Shown: positions 1 through 6,330 of the stretch, piece by piece
How the letters are laid out: each line of letters opens with the position of its first letter
How positions within the stretch are numbered: the stretch's first letter is position 1
Assembly (NCBI GenBank): GCA_045534775.1
Contig: JAZSKI010000021.1
Span: 1-10,961 of the forward strand
Source of the DNA: JAZOTK01 sp045534775
Lineage (GTDB): Bacteria > Bacillota > Clostridia > RUG12999
Reading direction: 5' to 3'
Length of the DNA stretch: 10,961 nt
Translations under genes and position numbers: made by a program
The notes under the pieces: model-generated
The model's database searches: none
Told to the model about the DNA's origin: nothing
The model's input: only the letters and a program-made list of their open reading frames with translations

Positions 1-2
1 CC

Positions 3-134
3 GATATTGGTTCCGACTCTGGTTCCGAATCTGGTTCCGAATCCGGTTCCGATATTGGTTCCGAATCTGGTTCCGAATCTGGTTCCGACTCTGGTTCCGA
101 CTCTGGTTCCGACTCTGGTTCCGAATCCGGTTCC
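3..134 (+). repeat. 12-bp in-frame minisatellite encoding (D/E)SGS units
   Basis: Eleven consecutive 12-bp units of the form GGTTCCGAMTCT/GGTTCCGATATT stay in frame and encode DSGS, ESGS or DIGS. Variation is nearly confined to the acidic codon (GAC/GAA) and one neighbouring codon. The array reaches the window edge, so the true copy number is larger. It acts as a flexible, negatively charged linker in the protein, and its near-identity suggests recent slippage expansion. Confidence 0.9.
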
Positions 135-560
135 GATTACAGCATAGATAATATATATAATAATATAAATAATAAAAATAAAACAGAAACAGAAAAAGAA
201 ACAGAAACAGAAACAAAGGCGGATTTGGATTTTTTGACTGTCATAAAAAAATTTACCACCTCTCCTCCCCTTCGGCTTGCCATTAAGGAATATTTGGTTA
301 TGCGAAAGGAAAGGGGTCGGGAGCTTTCTACCGGATATGCTTTGAATTTGTTTCTGGAGGAGCTTAAGGGCTTTGGGAATGAAAAGGCTATGCTGACAGC
401 TGTAAATCAAAGTATAAAGAACGGATGGGTTCATTTATACAAACCGAAGGAAGAAAAGGACTTCTCCCCTGCCATAAATGAAAAATCCACAGCCTTCAGT
501 AACTACACCCAGGGAAGCTATGATTTTGATGCAATAGAAAGGAAATGTGGAATTTTGTAG
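3..560 (+). CDS. Phage replication organiser-like protein, 3' part (5' end outside window)
   Basis: The frame is open from the window edge, so the first in-frame TTG at 225 is not the real start; at least 185 residues are present. In order there are about 44 residues of tandem four-residue units (DSGS, ESGS, DIGS), an Asn/Ile-rich stretch, a Thr/Glu/Lys linker, and a compact C-terminal domain of about 110 residues. That domain carries the pattern 'INQSI.NGW', here AVNQSIKNGW, which I know from the C-terminal ends of Clostridia prophage replication-initiation/DnaD-like organiser proteins. Those proteins usually have an N-terminal winged-helix domain, here cut off by the window edge. Its place upstream of terminase and portal genes on the same strand fits a prophage early-to-late order. 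The family call is from memory of the motif and from context; the reading frame is certain, the function only probable. Confidence 0.6.
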   Translation, partial: DIGSDSGSESGSESGSDIGSESGSESGSDSGSDSGSDSGSESGSDYSIDNIYNNINNKNKTETEKETETETKADLDFLTVIKKFTTSPPLRLAIKEYLVMRKERGRELSTGYALNLFLEELKGFGNEKAMLTAVNQSIKNGWVHLYKPKEEKDFSPAINEKSTAFSNYTQGSYDFDAIERKCGIL

Positions 561-634
561 GGGACAGGGGCTGTTATTTCTCATAGTGGAAGCATGACGG
601 TGAGACTTTTTGTTGATATGCAGACTTACAGAAG

Positions 635-748
635 CCCGATATGATATGAATTCTCGTTGCCGCAAGGCAGCATATCCGATTGAGGGGAGATATTTTGCCT
701 TCGGCGGGGATATTCCCCGGCATATCGAGGATTTGTCAGAATTCGTAT
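635..748 (-). repeat. GATAT-type hairpin array, diverged inverted copy in the prophage region
   Basis: The segment starts with CCCGATATGATAT and continues into GTTGCCGCAAGGC, closely matching the reverse complement of the array at 8574-8687. It then diverges but keeps the layout: GATAT/ATATC words alternate with small hairpins, including TGCC-GCAA-GGCA, GCC-TTC-GGC and a GGGG/CCCC stem. An outer stem closes it: 644-654 pairs with 738-748 over 11 positions with one G-T wobble. A separate 7-bp hairpin (753-759 with 766-772) follows just before the ribosome binding site of the next gene. Two long frames cross this segment but have no ribosome binding site here, so I treat the 227-bp gap as non-coding repeat. 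Confidence 0.7.
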
Positions 749-786
749 GGACGCGGTTGCACAGACAACCGCAGAAAGGAGATGCT

Positions 787-909
787 ATGTCTTATTCTAC
801 ATCACAGCAGGCGGAGATTTATGCGGCGCTTGACCGATGGATTACCGACTGCGAGGATTATTACGAAAGGGATGACGGTGATGAAACGGAAACAGAAGAA
901 GATTATTGA
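787..909 (+). CDS. Small acidic hypothetical protein (40 aa)
   Basis: A short gene starts at ATG 787 with a strong AGAAAGGAG ribosome binding site six bases upstream; the frame extends further upstream only through the repeat array. The product starts MSYSTSQQAEIYAALDRW and ends in a very acidic tail with many Asp, Glu and Tyr residues. I do not recognise a family. It overlaps the next gene by 29 bp and lies upstream of the terminase gene, so it belongs to the prophage transcription unit. The ribosome binding site and tight coupling to the next ORF are the main evidence that it is real. Confidence 0.55.
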   Translation: MSYSTSQQAEIYAALDRWITDCEDYYERDDGDETETEEDY

Positions 910-1111
910 AAACTGCCGTGACAAGGCGTATGAGATTTTAGAATTATACCTTGATTTGCTGTCGGACAGGGAAAAGGCAGAGGCGGCACCCATAAACCAG
1001 CTGGCTTCGGTTGTGGGCGTTATGTTTGACCGGTTTGACCTGAAAATAACCAACCGCGATGACGGCAAGCTGCCTGAAATTTTGTCACAATTGCGCAAGG
1101 ACTGTATATGA
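881..1111 (+). CDS. Small helical phage protein upstream of terminase (possible small-terminase-type protein, 76 aa)
   Basis: The start at ATG 881 is preferred because a GAAAGG motif lies ten bases before it; ATG 872 in the same frame is too close to that motif. The product begins with a very basic stretch (MKRKQKK), then a helical region around EILELYLDLLSDREK, then a short conserved-looking segment LASVVGVMFDRFD. Similar short proteins occur directly upstream of TerL in Clostridia prophages, where they look like shortened small terminase subunits; that comparison is from memory. It overlaps the 40-residue gene and lies about 65-100 bp before TerL. No helix-turn-helix is clear, so the small-terminase role is a guess from position. 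Confidence 0.55.
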   Translation: MKRKQKKIIENCRDKAYEILELYLDLLSDREKAEAAPINQLASVVGVMFDRFDLKITNRDDGKLPEILSQLRKDCI

Positions 1112-1162
1112 CAAATTCAGACACTTGATTTTATTGCCGTTATTGCCCGGTTCCTCTTTCTG

Positions 1163-1182
1163 AGAAAGGTGGTGATATTATA
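1163..1182 (+). promoter_or_regulatory. Strong ribosome binding site without a standard start codon (terL)
   Basis: GAGAAAGGTGG at 1162-1172 closely matches the binding site of the portal gene (GAAAGGTGG at 3211-3219). In the terL frame the only codons at the right distance are ATT 1177 and ATA 1180; no ATG, GTG or TTG is in frame before 1213, which is 40 bases away. Either a rare start codon is used or the original start has mutated. Confidence 0.55.
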
Positions 1183-1212
1183 CAAACCTTAAGTAACAAA
1201 CAGCTTGAATTA

Positions 1213-2412
1213 ATGCGGGTTTTTAGTTCCGGCGGGCTCAGGCGTCTCAATATCCTTGAGGGGTCGGTGCGGTCGGGGAAAACCTGGGTTTCCATTGTAC
1301 TGTGGATACTCTGGCTTTCCACTATGCCGAAGGACGGTAATTACATTATGGTAGGGCGGACACTGACCTCGCTTAAACGTAATATTTTAGATTTGGTGGT
1401 AGAAATTGCAGGTAAGGATAATTTCAGCTACAGTCTGGCAAAAAAAGAAGGGCGGCTTTTAGGCAGAACCGTATTCCTGGAGGGGTCGGGAGATTGCCGT
1501 TCGGAAGGGAAAATCCGCGGTATGAGTCTCAGCGGGGCTTACGTAGACGAAATCACGCTTATAAACGAGGATTTCTTTGCTATGCTGCTATCCCGTCTCA
1601 GCTGTGAAAATGCCAAGCTTATAGCTACCACCAATCCCGATTCGCCGTTCCATTGGCTTAACAGAAAATATCTCAGCCGCGGTGACAGTCTTGACCTTTT
1701 CACTATGAAATTTTTAATTGATGACAATCCGTTTTTGCCTGCGGATTACGTTGAAAATTTAAAAAAAGAATATACGGGCGTGTTCTATGACCGATATATT
1801 TTAGGTCTGTGGCGGGCGGCGGAAGGGCTTGTTTATCCTCAGCTTCCGACTCTTTTTAAAGAAATTGTAACAGACCGGGTAACGGATAAAATTGTTTTCG
1901 CCGCCATCGGTGTGGATTTCGGCGGTAACGCTTCGGCTCACAGCTTTGTATGTACGGGATATACGGAGAATTTTGAAAAAGCGGTGGTGTTGGACGAGTT
2001 TTACATAAAAGAAAAAATTTCACCCACTCAGCTTGAGGATTTTTTTGTGGATTTTGTGCTGAAAAACTTGCGGAAATACAGGATTTACGACATCTACTGC
2101 GACAGCGCCGAGACCACTTTAATTGAAGGGCTTGGTGCGGCGGCAGCAAAACACCGTCTCCCCGTTGACCTTCGTCGTGCTCAAAAGGGACGTATTACCG
2201 AACGGATAAGGCTGACAAATCTTCTGATTTCCTCCGGCAGGTTTCAGATTTTATCCCATTGCCGTCATCTGATTTCCGCTATGGAAGAGGCAATCTGGGA
2301 CAAGTCCAAACAAGAGGACGTAAGACTTGATAACGGCAGCAGCAACATAGACAGCCTGGATGCTATGGAATATTCTATGGAAATGTACAGGAAAGACTTG
2401 ATTAGGGGATAG
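1213..2412 (+). CDS. terL: Phage terminase large subunit (TerL), ATPase plus nuclease
   Basis: TerL is the packaging motor that cuts concatemeric phage DNA and pumps it through the portal into the prohead. Counting from ATG 1213, Walker A is GSVRSGKT (17-24), Walker B is GAYVDE (D112, E113) and the coupling motif is TTN (139-141). The C-terminal RNase H-like nuclease shows VDFG (D235), a YCDSAE segment (D297) and an acidic pair near the end (D380, D383). ATP-binding and nuclease residues all appear intact. The ATG chosen is probably internal: the frame is open upstream and encodes QTLSNKQLEL, a typical TerL N-terminus, right after a strong GAAAGGTGG at 1165-1172, but only ATT 1177 or ATA 1180 is correctly placed. 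The helix-turn-helix gene and portal follow on the same strand. Confidence 0.93.
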   Translation: MRVFSSGGLRRLNILEGSVRSGKTWVSIVLWILWLSTMPKDGNYIMVGRTLTSLKRNILDLVVEIAGKDNFSYSLAKKEGRLLGRTVFLEGSGDCRSEGKIRGMSLSGAYVDEITLINEDFFAMLLSRLSCENAKLIATTNPDSPFHWLNRKYLSRGDSLDLFTMKFLIDDNPFLPADYVENLKKEYTGVFYDRYILGLWRAAEGLVYPQLPTLFKEIVTDRVTDKIVFAAIGVDFGGNASAHSFVCTGYTENFEKAVVLDEFYIKEKISPTQLEDFFVDFVLKNLRKYRIYDIYCDSAETTLIEGLGAAAAKHRLPVDLRRAQKGRITERIRLTNLLISSGRFQILSHCRHLISAMEEAIWDKSKQEDVRLDNGSSNIDSLDAMEYSMEMYRKDLIRG

Positions 2413-2517
2413 CGAGCGGGAAAAAGGAAAAGTATAAATTCGGCAGAGGCTTGCCCCTGCCCTGCCCACAAGAGGAAGAGCTTGTTTGATTTCCTGATGG
2501 GAAACACTATCCCCTAA
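2402..2517. repeat. 116-bp segment closed by 11-bp inverted repeats after terL
   Basis: TTAGGGGATAG (2402-2412, containing the terL stop codon) is perfectly complementary to CTATCCCCTAA (2507-2517). The segment between has no convincing gene and contains a C-rich stretch (cttgcccctgccctgccc). A related but shorter sequence occurs at 4783-4805 near the end of the prophage region. It could be a small non-autonomous insertion or a transcript hairpin; the sequence alone does not decide. Confidence 0.45.
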
Positions 2518-2551
2518 GCCTTAATCCCTCTTACCACAGAAAGGAGATATT

Positions 2552-2881
2552 ATGACTTTAGCTAATCAGATACGATATATCAGAAAGAATTTCGGAGAGA
2601 TACCTGTTCGGCTTATGGCTAAGGAAACAGGTCTCAGCCGGTCCGGGGTTTGTCGGATGGCTCAGCGGCTTCATCTGACGGCAGATGCGGATTCTATCCG
2701 TGAGCTTCGTCTCAGACCAAAGGAAAACCCAAATCCCATTACTCCGACCACGTTACTTATTATTCAGCAATACCATAAAGAAGGCTGTAGCCCCGAGCTG
2801 ATTGCCTACACCCTGGGCAGACCCGAAAAAACCGTAAGGAAAATAATGAAATTAATAGAAAATCGTAGCAGAAGTCAGTGA
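2552..2881 (+). CDS. Helix-turn-helix protein between terminase and portal (109 aa)
   Basis: ATG 2552 follows an AAAGGAG ribosome binding site by five bases. The N-terminal half has a helix-turn-helix signature, LMAKETGLSRSGVCRMAQRL (about 21-40), with the usual Gly in the turn. A second homeodomain-like unit lies at about 66-98, around YHKEGCSPELIAYTLGRPEKTV. Two DNA-binding helices in a small protein fit either a phage regulator or a small terminase subunit, which recognises the packaging site. The position between TerL and portal is unusual for a repressor and mildly favours a packaging role, although small terminase genes normally precede TerL. There is no signal peptide or membrane segment. 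The DNA-binding call is fairly sure; the exact role is open. Confidence 0.75.
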   Translation: MTLANQIRYIRKNFGEIPVRLMAKETGLSRSGVCRMAQRLHLTADADSIRELRLRPKENPNPITPTTLLIIQQYHKEGCSPELIAYTLGRPEKTVRKIMKLIENRSRSQ

Positions 2882-2891
2882 ATTTCCAAAG

Positions 2892-3173
2892 GGCTTGTGC
2901 AAGGGGGTGGGCTAAAAAAGCGAAGCCTTATACGTGAGGTTCCTTTAAGGCTTCCCCTTGAGGGGAAGCTGTCGAACGTAGTGAGACTGATGAGGTGGTC
3001 TCCGCTACCTCAGGCTTAGGTGGTACACCTCATCCGTCAGCTTCGCCGCCCACCTGTCTCGCCGCGGCTCGGTCACATTTCGGCTCTGACAGTCCACCGG
3101 ACTGTCATTCACTACCGAAATGCCGCTTCGCTACCCTCAAGGTGGGGCTATATGGCTTGTGCAGGGGTGGGCT
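2892..3173. repeat. About 260-bp repeat insertion bounded by 20-bp direct repeats
   Basis: GGCTTGTGCAAGGGGGTGGG-CT at 2892-2913 recurs as GGCTTGTGCAGGGGTGGGCT at 3154-3173. Between them lies a composite of dispersed-repeat modules: the GCTTCCCC/GGGGAAGC hairpin, then complementary CTACCTCA/TGAGGTGG-like stretches and a CACCTCATCCGTCAGC module. The 335-bp gap between the helix-turn-helix gene and the portal is filled by this and a heptamer array. A 64-residue frame at 2995-3189 is an artefact of the repeat. Confidence 0.6.
2943..2997 (+). repeat. Dispersed hairpin repeat (GCTTCCCC-TTGA-GGGGAAGC), copy 1
   Basis: A perfect 8-bp stem with a TTGA loop (2950-2969) is followed by CTGTC and GACTGATGAGGTGG. 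The copy at 8741-8790 is the same element in opposite orientation. I recall this type of sequence as common in intergenic regions of Ruminococcaceae genomes; here the two copies support its dispersed nature directly. Confidence 0.75.
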
Positions 3174-3175
3174 GA

Positions 3176-3210
3176 TTTCTAATTTCTAATTCCTAATTCC
3201 TAATTTCTAA
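3176..3210 (+). repeat. Five-unit heptamer tandem repeat before the portal gene
   Basis: Five consecutive 7-bp units (TTTCTAA twice, TTCCTAA twice, TTTCTAA) end exactly at the portal ribosome binding site GAAAGGTGG. The 7-bp period rules out a coding role. Confidence 0.85.
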
Positions 3211-3224
3211 GAAAGGTGGTTTTT

Positions 3225-4493
3225 ATGATAATTACAAGCTATTTAAAAAAACTGGGATTTCATCCTGTTAATGATGAATTTTACAATACCATCAATTTAT
3301 GGTTCGGGTGGTATCGGGGGAAGGTACCTTCCTTCCACGATTATTTCCAATACAACGGCAAAAAGACCATTGCCCGCAGTCGTGCCACTCTTGGTATGGC
3401 GAAGCACGTTTGTGAGCATTGGGCTAATTTACTGCTTAACGAAAAGATTAAGGTTTCGCTTAAAAATTCCAAAAGCGACAAGGCGGTTAAGGCTGTGCTC
3501 CGCAAAAACAATTTCTATTGCTGTGCCAACCGTCTTTTAGAGCTGACCTTTGCTCTGGGTACGGGAGCTTTTGTGGAATATCTCGACGGTGCTGAGGTAT
3601 TAATCGACTATATTCGCGGTGATATGATTTTCCCTCTTACCTGGGATAACGACAAAATCACTCAATGTGCTTTTGCAGGAGAAAAATATATTAACGGCGA
3701 GAAATACTATTATATTAACCTGCATCTTTTAGAGGACGGGTATTATAAAATTGAAAACCGGCTAATTGACAGTCTCGGACGTGAAAAAGAGCTTCCCGCC
3801 GGGCTGTGCAGCGTATATTATACCAAAAGCAAGAAACCGCTGTATCAGATTATTATGCCTAATATCATCAATAATCTTGACCTCGACAATCCTATGGGGA
3901 TTTCGGTTTTTGCAAACTGTATTGACGTTTTGAAGGGTATTGATTTGGTTTACGATAGCTATCAGAACGAATTTCGTCTGGGTAAGAAACGAATTTTAGT
4001 ACCTGCGGGTATGGCACAGATACATAACGTCGGCGGTATGATGACACCTGTTTTCGATGATAATGATACGGAATTTTACGCTATGAGTGATAAATCTCTG
4101 ACGGATTTGCGTGAAATTAATATGAGTCTCCGTCACGAGCCTCACGAGAAGGCACTTCAGAAAAACCTGGATTTATTGACGATAAAATGCGGTCTTGGCG
4201 GGTCGGACAGGTTCCGCTACGCCAATTATGCGGTTAAAACCGCTACCGAGGTCATAAGTGAGAAATCCGATTTATACCAGAACATAAGGAAACACGAGTT
4301 GCTTCTTGAAAATGCTCTTTTGGATTTATGTGATGCCCTCTGTCATCTATGCGGCTGTCTCCCCTCTGAGACAAAGATTTTTTTTGATGACAGCATAATT
4401 GAGGATACAGGCACCATAGCCGAGCGAGCCATGGCAGAGCTTCGTGAGGGAATTATAACGAAGGAAGAGTATCTGGAAAGGGTTTATGGATAA
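3225..4493 (+). CDS. Phage portal protein, SPP1 type
   Basis: The portal is the dodecameric ring at one capsid vertex through which TerL pumps DNA and to which the tail attaches. ATG 3225 lies five bases after GAAAGGTGG; the in-frame GTG 3216 is inside that binding site and is rejected. The 422-residue product has the look of SPP1 gp6-like portals of Clostridia prophages: an N-terminal helical segment with W..WYRG (about 25-33), a segment GMAKHVCEHWANLLLNEK, a beta-rich middle, the stretch GISVFANCIDVLKGIDLVYDSYQ.E, and an Ala/Glu-rich C-terminus ending REGIITKEEYLERVYG. It is a little shorter than the 450-500 residues I expect, but has no frameshift. The usual next gene, a head-morphogenesis or minor capsid gene, is missing. 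Confidence 0.88.
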   Translation: MIITSYLKKLGFHPVNDEFYNTINLWFGWYRGKVPSFHDYFQYNGKKTIARSRATLGMAKHVCEHWANLLLNEKIKVSLKNSKSDKAVKAVLRKNNFYCCANRLLELTFALGTGAFVEYLDGAEVLIDYIRGDMIFPLTWDNDKITQCAFAGEKYINGEKYYYINLHLLEDGYYKIENRLIDSLGREKELPAGLCSVYYTKSKKPLYQIIMPNIINNLDLDNPMGISVFANCIDVLKGIDLVYDSYQNEFRLGKKRILVPAGMAQIHNVGGMMTPVFDDNDTEFYAMSDKSLTDLREINMSLRHEPHEKALQKNLDLLTIKCGLGGSDRFRYANYAVKTATEVISEKSDLYQNIRKHELLLENALLDLCDALCHLCGCLPSETKIFFDDSIIEDTGTIAERAMAELREGIITKEEYLERVYG

Positions 4494-4811
4494 AAGAGGG
4501 GTCAGGGGATTTTCACAATGGAACGTGAGTGAGATTATAGCGTGAAGTGAGTATCTCTCCACCGTCAGCGCAGCCGATGCAAGGCTAAAGCCGTTCTTGC
4601 CCTCAGGCAAGAACGGCTTTACAGTAAATTTTATAAGGATTTGTTCATTGAGGAATGAATCCCACCACCGCCAGCGCGGTTCCCCTCTACGGCTCCCTTC
4701 GGTCGCTTGCATAAGCTCCACCGGCGAAATCATGGATTTCGGGTGTCACTTACCTTTAGGCAATGGAGGGCAGACGGGGGATATGGGAAATACTAATCCC
4801 TCTTATCGCCT
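4494..4811. other. Gene-free junction between prophage remnant and metabolic operon
   Basis: This 318-bp gap holds the 15-bp hairpin at 4587-4620 and modules related to the repeats at 2998-3150 (CCACCGTCAGCGCAGC, CCACCACCGCCAGCGCGG, CTCCCTTCGGTCGCTTGC). ATGGGAAATACTA followed by ATCCCTCTTA (4783-4805) resembles 2495-2533. Short frames on both strands have no binding site or recognisable protein. A capsid gene would be expected here in an intact phage. Confidence 0.6.
4587..4620. terminator. Perfect 15-bp hairpin between convergent genes, likely bidirectional terminator
   Basis: AAAGCCGTTCTTGCC (4587-4601) pairs perfectly with GGCAAGAACGGCTTT (4606-4620) around a CTCA loop. Leading A's and trailing T's give a short T-run on either strand. 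It lies between the convergent portal and IMPDH genes. The T-tract is only three bases and the hairpin is far from both stop codons, so it could also be a dispersed repeat hairpin. Confidence 0.6.
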
Positions 4812-6320
4812 TTATTTTATCACTTTCGTCTGATTATCTTTAAGAATTACGTCGTGTGCGCCGCCTTCCACTATACTGGTGGAAGAAACCAGGGTTATTT
4901 TGGCGTTTTTCTGCAAATCGGGAATTGACAGCACGCCGCAGTTACACATAGTGGAACGCACCTTGTTAAGTGACAGGGTTACGTTATCCTTCAGGCTTCC
5001 TGCATAAGGAACGTAGGAATCAACGCCTTCTTCAAAGGAGAGCTTGCTTGCGCCGCCCATATCGTAGCGTTGCCAGTTTCTTGCTCTGTTGGAGCCTTCA
5101 CCCCAATATTCTTTAAAATAGTTACCGTTTATATTAACCTTATTTGTGGGACTTTCGTCAAATCTTGAGAAATACCTGCCCAGCATCAGGAAATCCGCAC
5201 CCATAGCAAGAGCCAGGGTCATGTGATAATCATAGACTATACCGCCATCCGAGCAGATAGGAACATATATGCCTGTTTTTTCAAAATATTCGTCTCTTGC
5301 CGCCGCAACCTCAATAAGAGAAGTTGCCTGACCTCTGCCGATACCCTTTTGTTCTCTTGTGATACAAATCGAACCGCCGCCGATACCTACTTTAATAAAA
5401 TCAGCACCTGCCTCTGCCAGGAACATAAAGCCTTCTCTGTCAACCACGTTACCTGCGCCTACCTTAACTGTATCACCATAGGTTTTGCGGATATAATCTA
5501 TAGTAATCTTCTGCCATTCGGTAAAGCCTTCGGAGGAATCAATACACAGCACATCAGCCCCTGCTTCAATAAGCGCGGGAACACGCTGTTCAAAGTCACG
5601 GGTGTTTATACCCGCACCTACAACATAGCGTTTGGATTTATCAAGAAGCTCATTGGTGTTAGCCTTATGGGAATCATAGTCTTTTCTGAACACCATATAT
5701 TTCAGCTTGCCTTCTTTATCAATTATAGGCAGGGAGTTCAGTTTATTTTCCCAGATAATGTCGTTAGCTTCGCTTAAGGTGGTATCCTCGCCTGCGTAGA
5801 TTAAATCCTCGAATTTGGTCATAAACTCGCTGATTTTAGTATCAAGATTCATTCTGCTTATACGATAGTCACGGCTTGTCACTATACCGAGAAGCTTGCT
5901 GTTTGACGTACCGTCTTCGGTGATAGCTATGGTTGAATGACCTGTTTTCTCTTTAAGCACCAGCACATCTGCCAGAGTCTGGTCCTCGCGGAGATTGGAG
6001 TCGCTTGTTACAAAGCCTGCTTTATAGTTTTTAACCCTTGCTACCATAGCCGCCTCGTCTTCAATGGACTGAGACCCGTAGATAAAGGAAATACCGCCTT
6101 CCTTTGCCAGCGCTACCGCCATTTTATCATCGGAAACCGACTGCATAATTGCCGATACCAAGGGTATATTCATTTCAATCGCTGATTTTTCGCCCTTCCT
6201 GAACTTAACCACCGGCGTTTTAAGACTTACATTGGTGGGTACACATTCTCTTGAGGAATAGCCCGGAACGAGCAGGTACTCACCGAAGGTTCTTGAAGGT
6301 TCGCTGTAATAATGTGCCAT
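4812..6320 (-). CDS. guaB: IMP dehydrogenase, Tritrichomonas/anaerobe type
   Basis: Oxidises IMP to XMP with NAD+, the committed step of guanine nucleotide synthesis, in the cytosol. The 502 residues form a TIM barrel interrupted by a two-CBS Bateman domain (about 100-220). The active-site loop GIGGGSICITR places the catalytic Cys at 319; the flap dyad is Arg418-Tyr419 in NWQRYD; NAD/IMP-site Asp261 and Asp358 are present. These positions equal the numbering I know for Tritrichomonas foetus IMPDH (Cys319, Arg418/Tyr419), and long stretches resemble it from memory, for instance the segments around IVYDYHMTLALAMGADF and YWGEGSNRARNW. Typical bacterial enzymes have GPGSICTTR and lack this form. 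ATG 6320 follows AGGAGA, which overlaps the citrate synthase TAG, so the two genes are co-transcribed. No domain is missing. Confidence 0.96.
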   Translation of the reverse strand: MAHYYSEPSRTFGEYLLVPGYSSRECVPTNVSLKTPVVKFRKGEKSAIEMNIPLVSAIMQSVSDDKMAVALAKEGGISFIYGSQSIEDEAAMVARVKNYKAGFVTSDSNLREDQTLADVLVLKEKTGHSTIAITEDGTSNSKLLGIVTSRDYRISRMNLDTKISEFMTKFEDLIYAGEDTTLSEANDIIWENKLNSLPIIDKEGKLKYMVFRKDYDSHKANTNELLDKSKRYVVGAGINTRDFEQRVPALIEAGADVLCIDSSEGFTEWQKITIDYIRKTYGDTVKVGAGNVVDREGFMFLAEAGADFIKVGIGGGSICITREQKGIGRGQATSLIEVAAARDEYFEKTGIYVPICSDGGIVYDYHMTLALAMGADFLMLGRYFSRFDESPTNKVNINGNYFKEYWGEGSNRARNWQRYDMGGASKLSFEEGVDSYVPYAGSLKDNVTLSLNKVRSTMCNCGVLSIPDLQKNAKITLVSSTSIVEGGAHDVILKDNQTKVIK

Positions 6321-6330
6321 AATATCTCTC

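Noticed and set aside
610..786. Upstream extension of the 40-residue ORF
   Set aside because: The upstream frame runs through the hairpin array with no ribosome binding site, while ATG 787 has a strong one.
5223..5777. 184-residue frame on the plus strand inside guaB
   Set aside because: It is antisense to a complete, motif-rich IMPDH gene and has no ribosome binding site or family resemblance.
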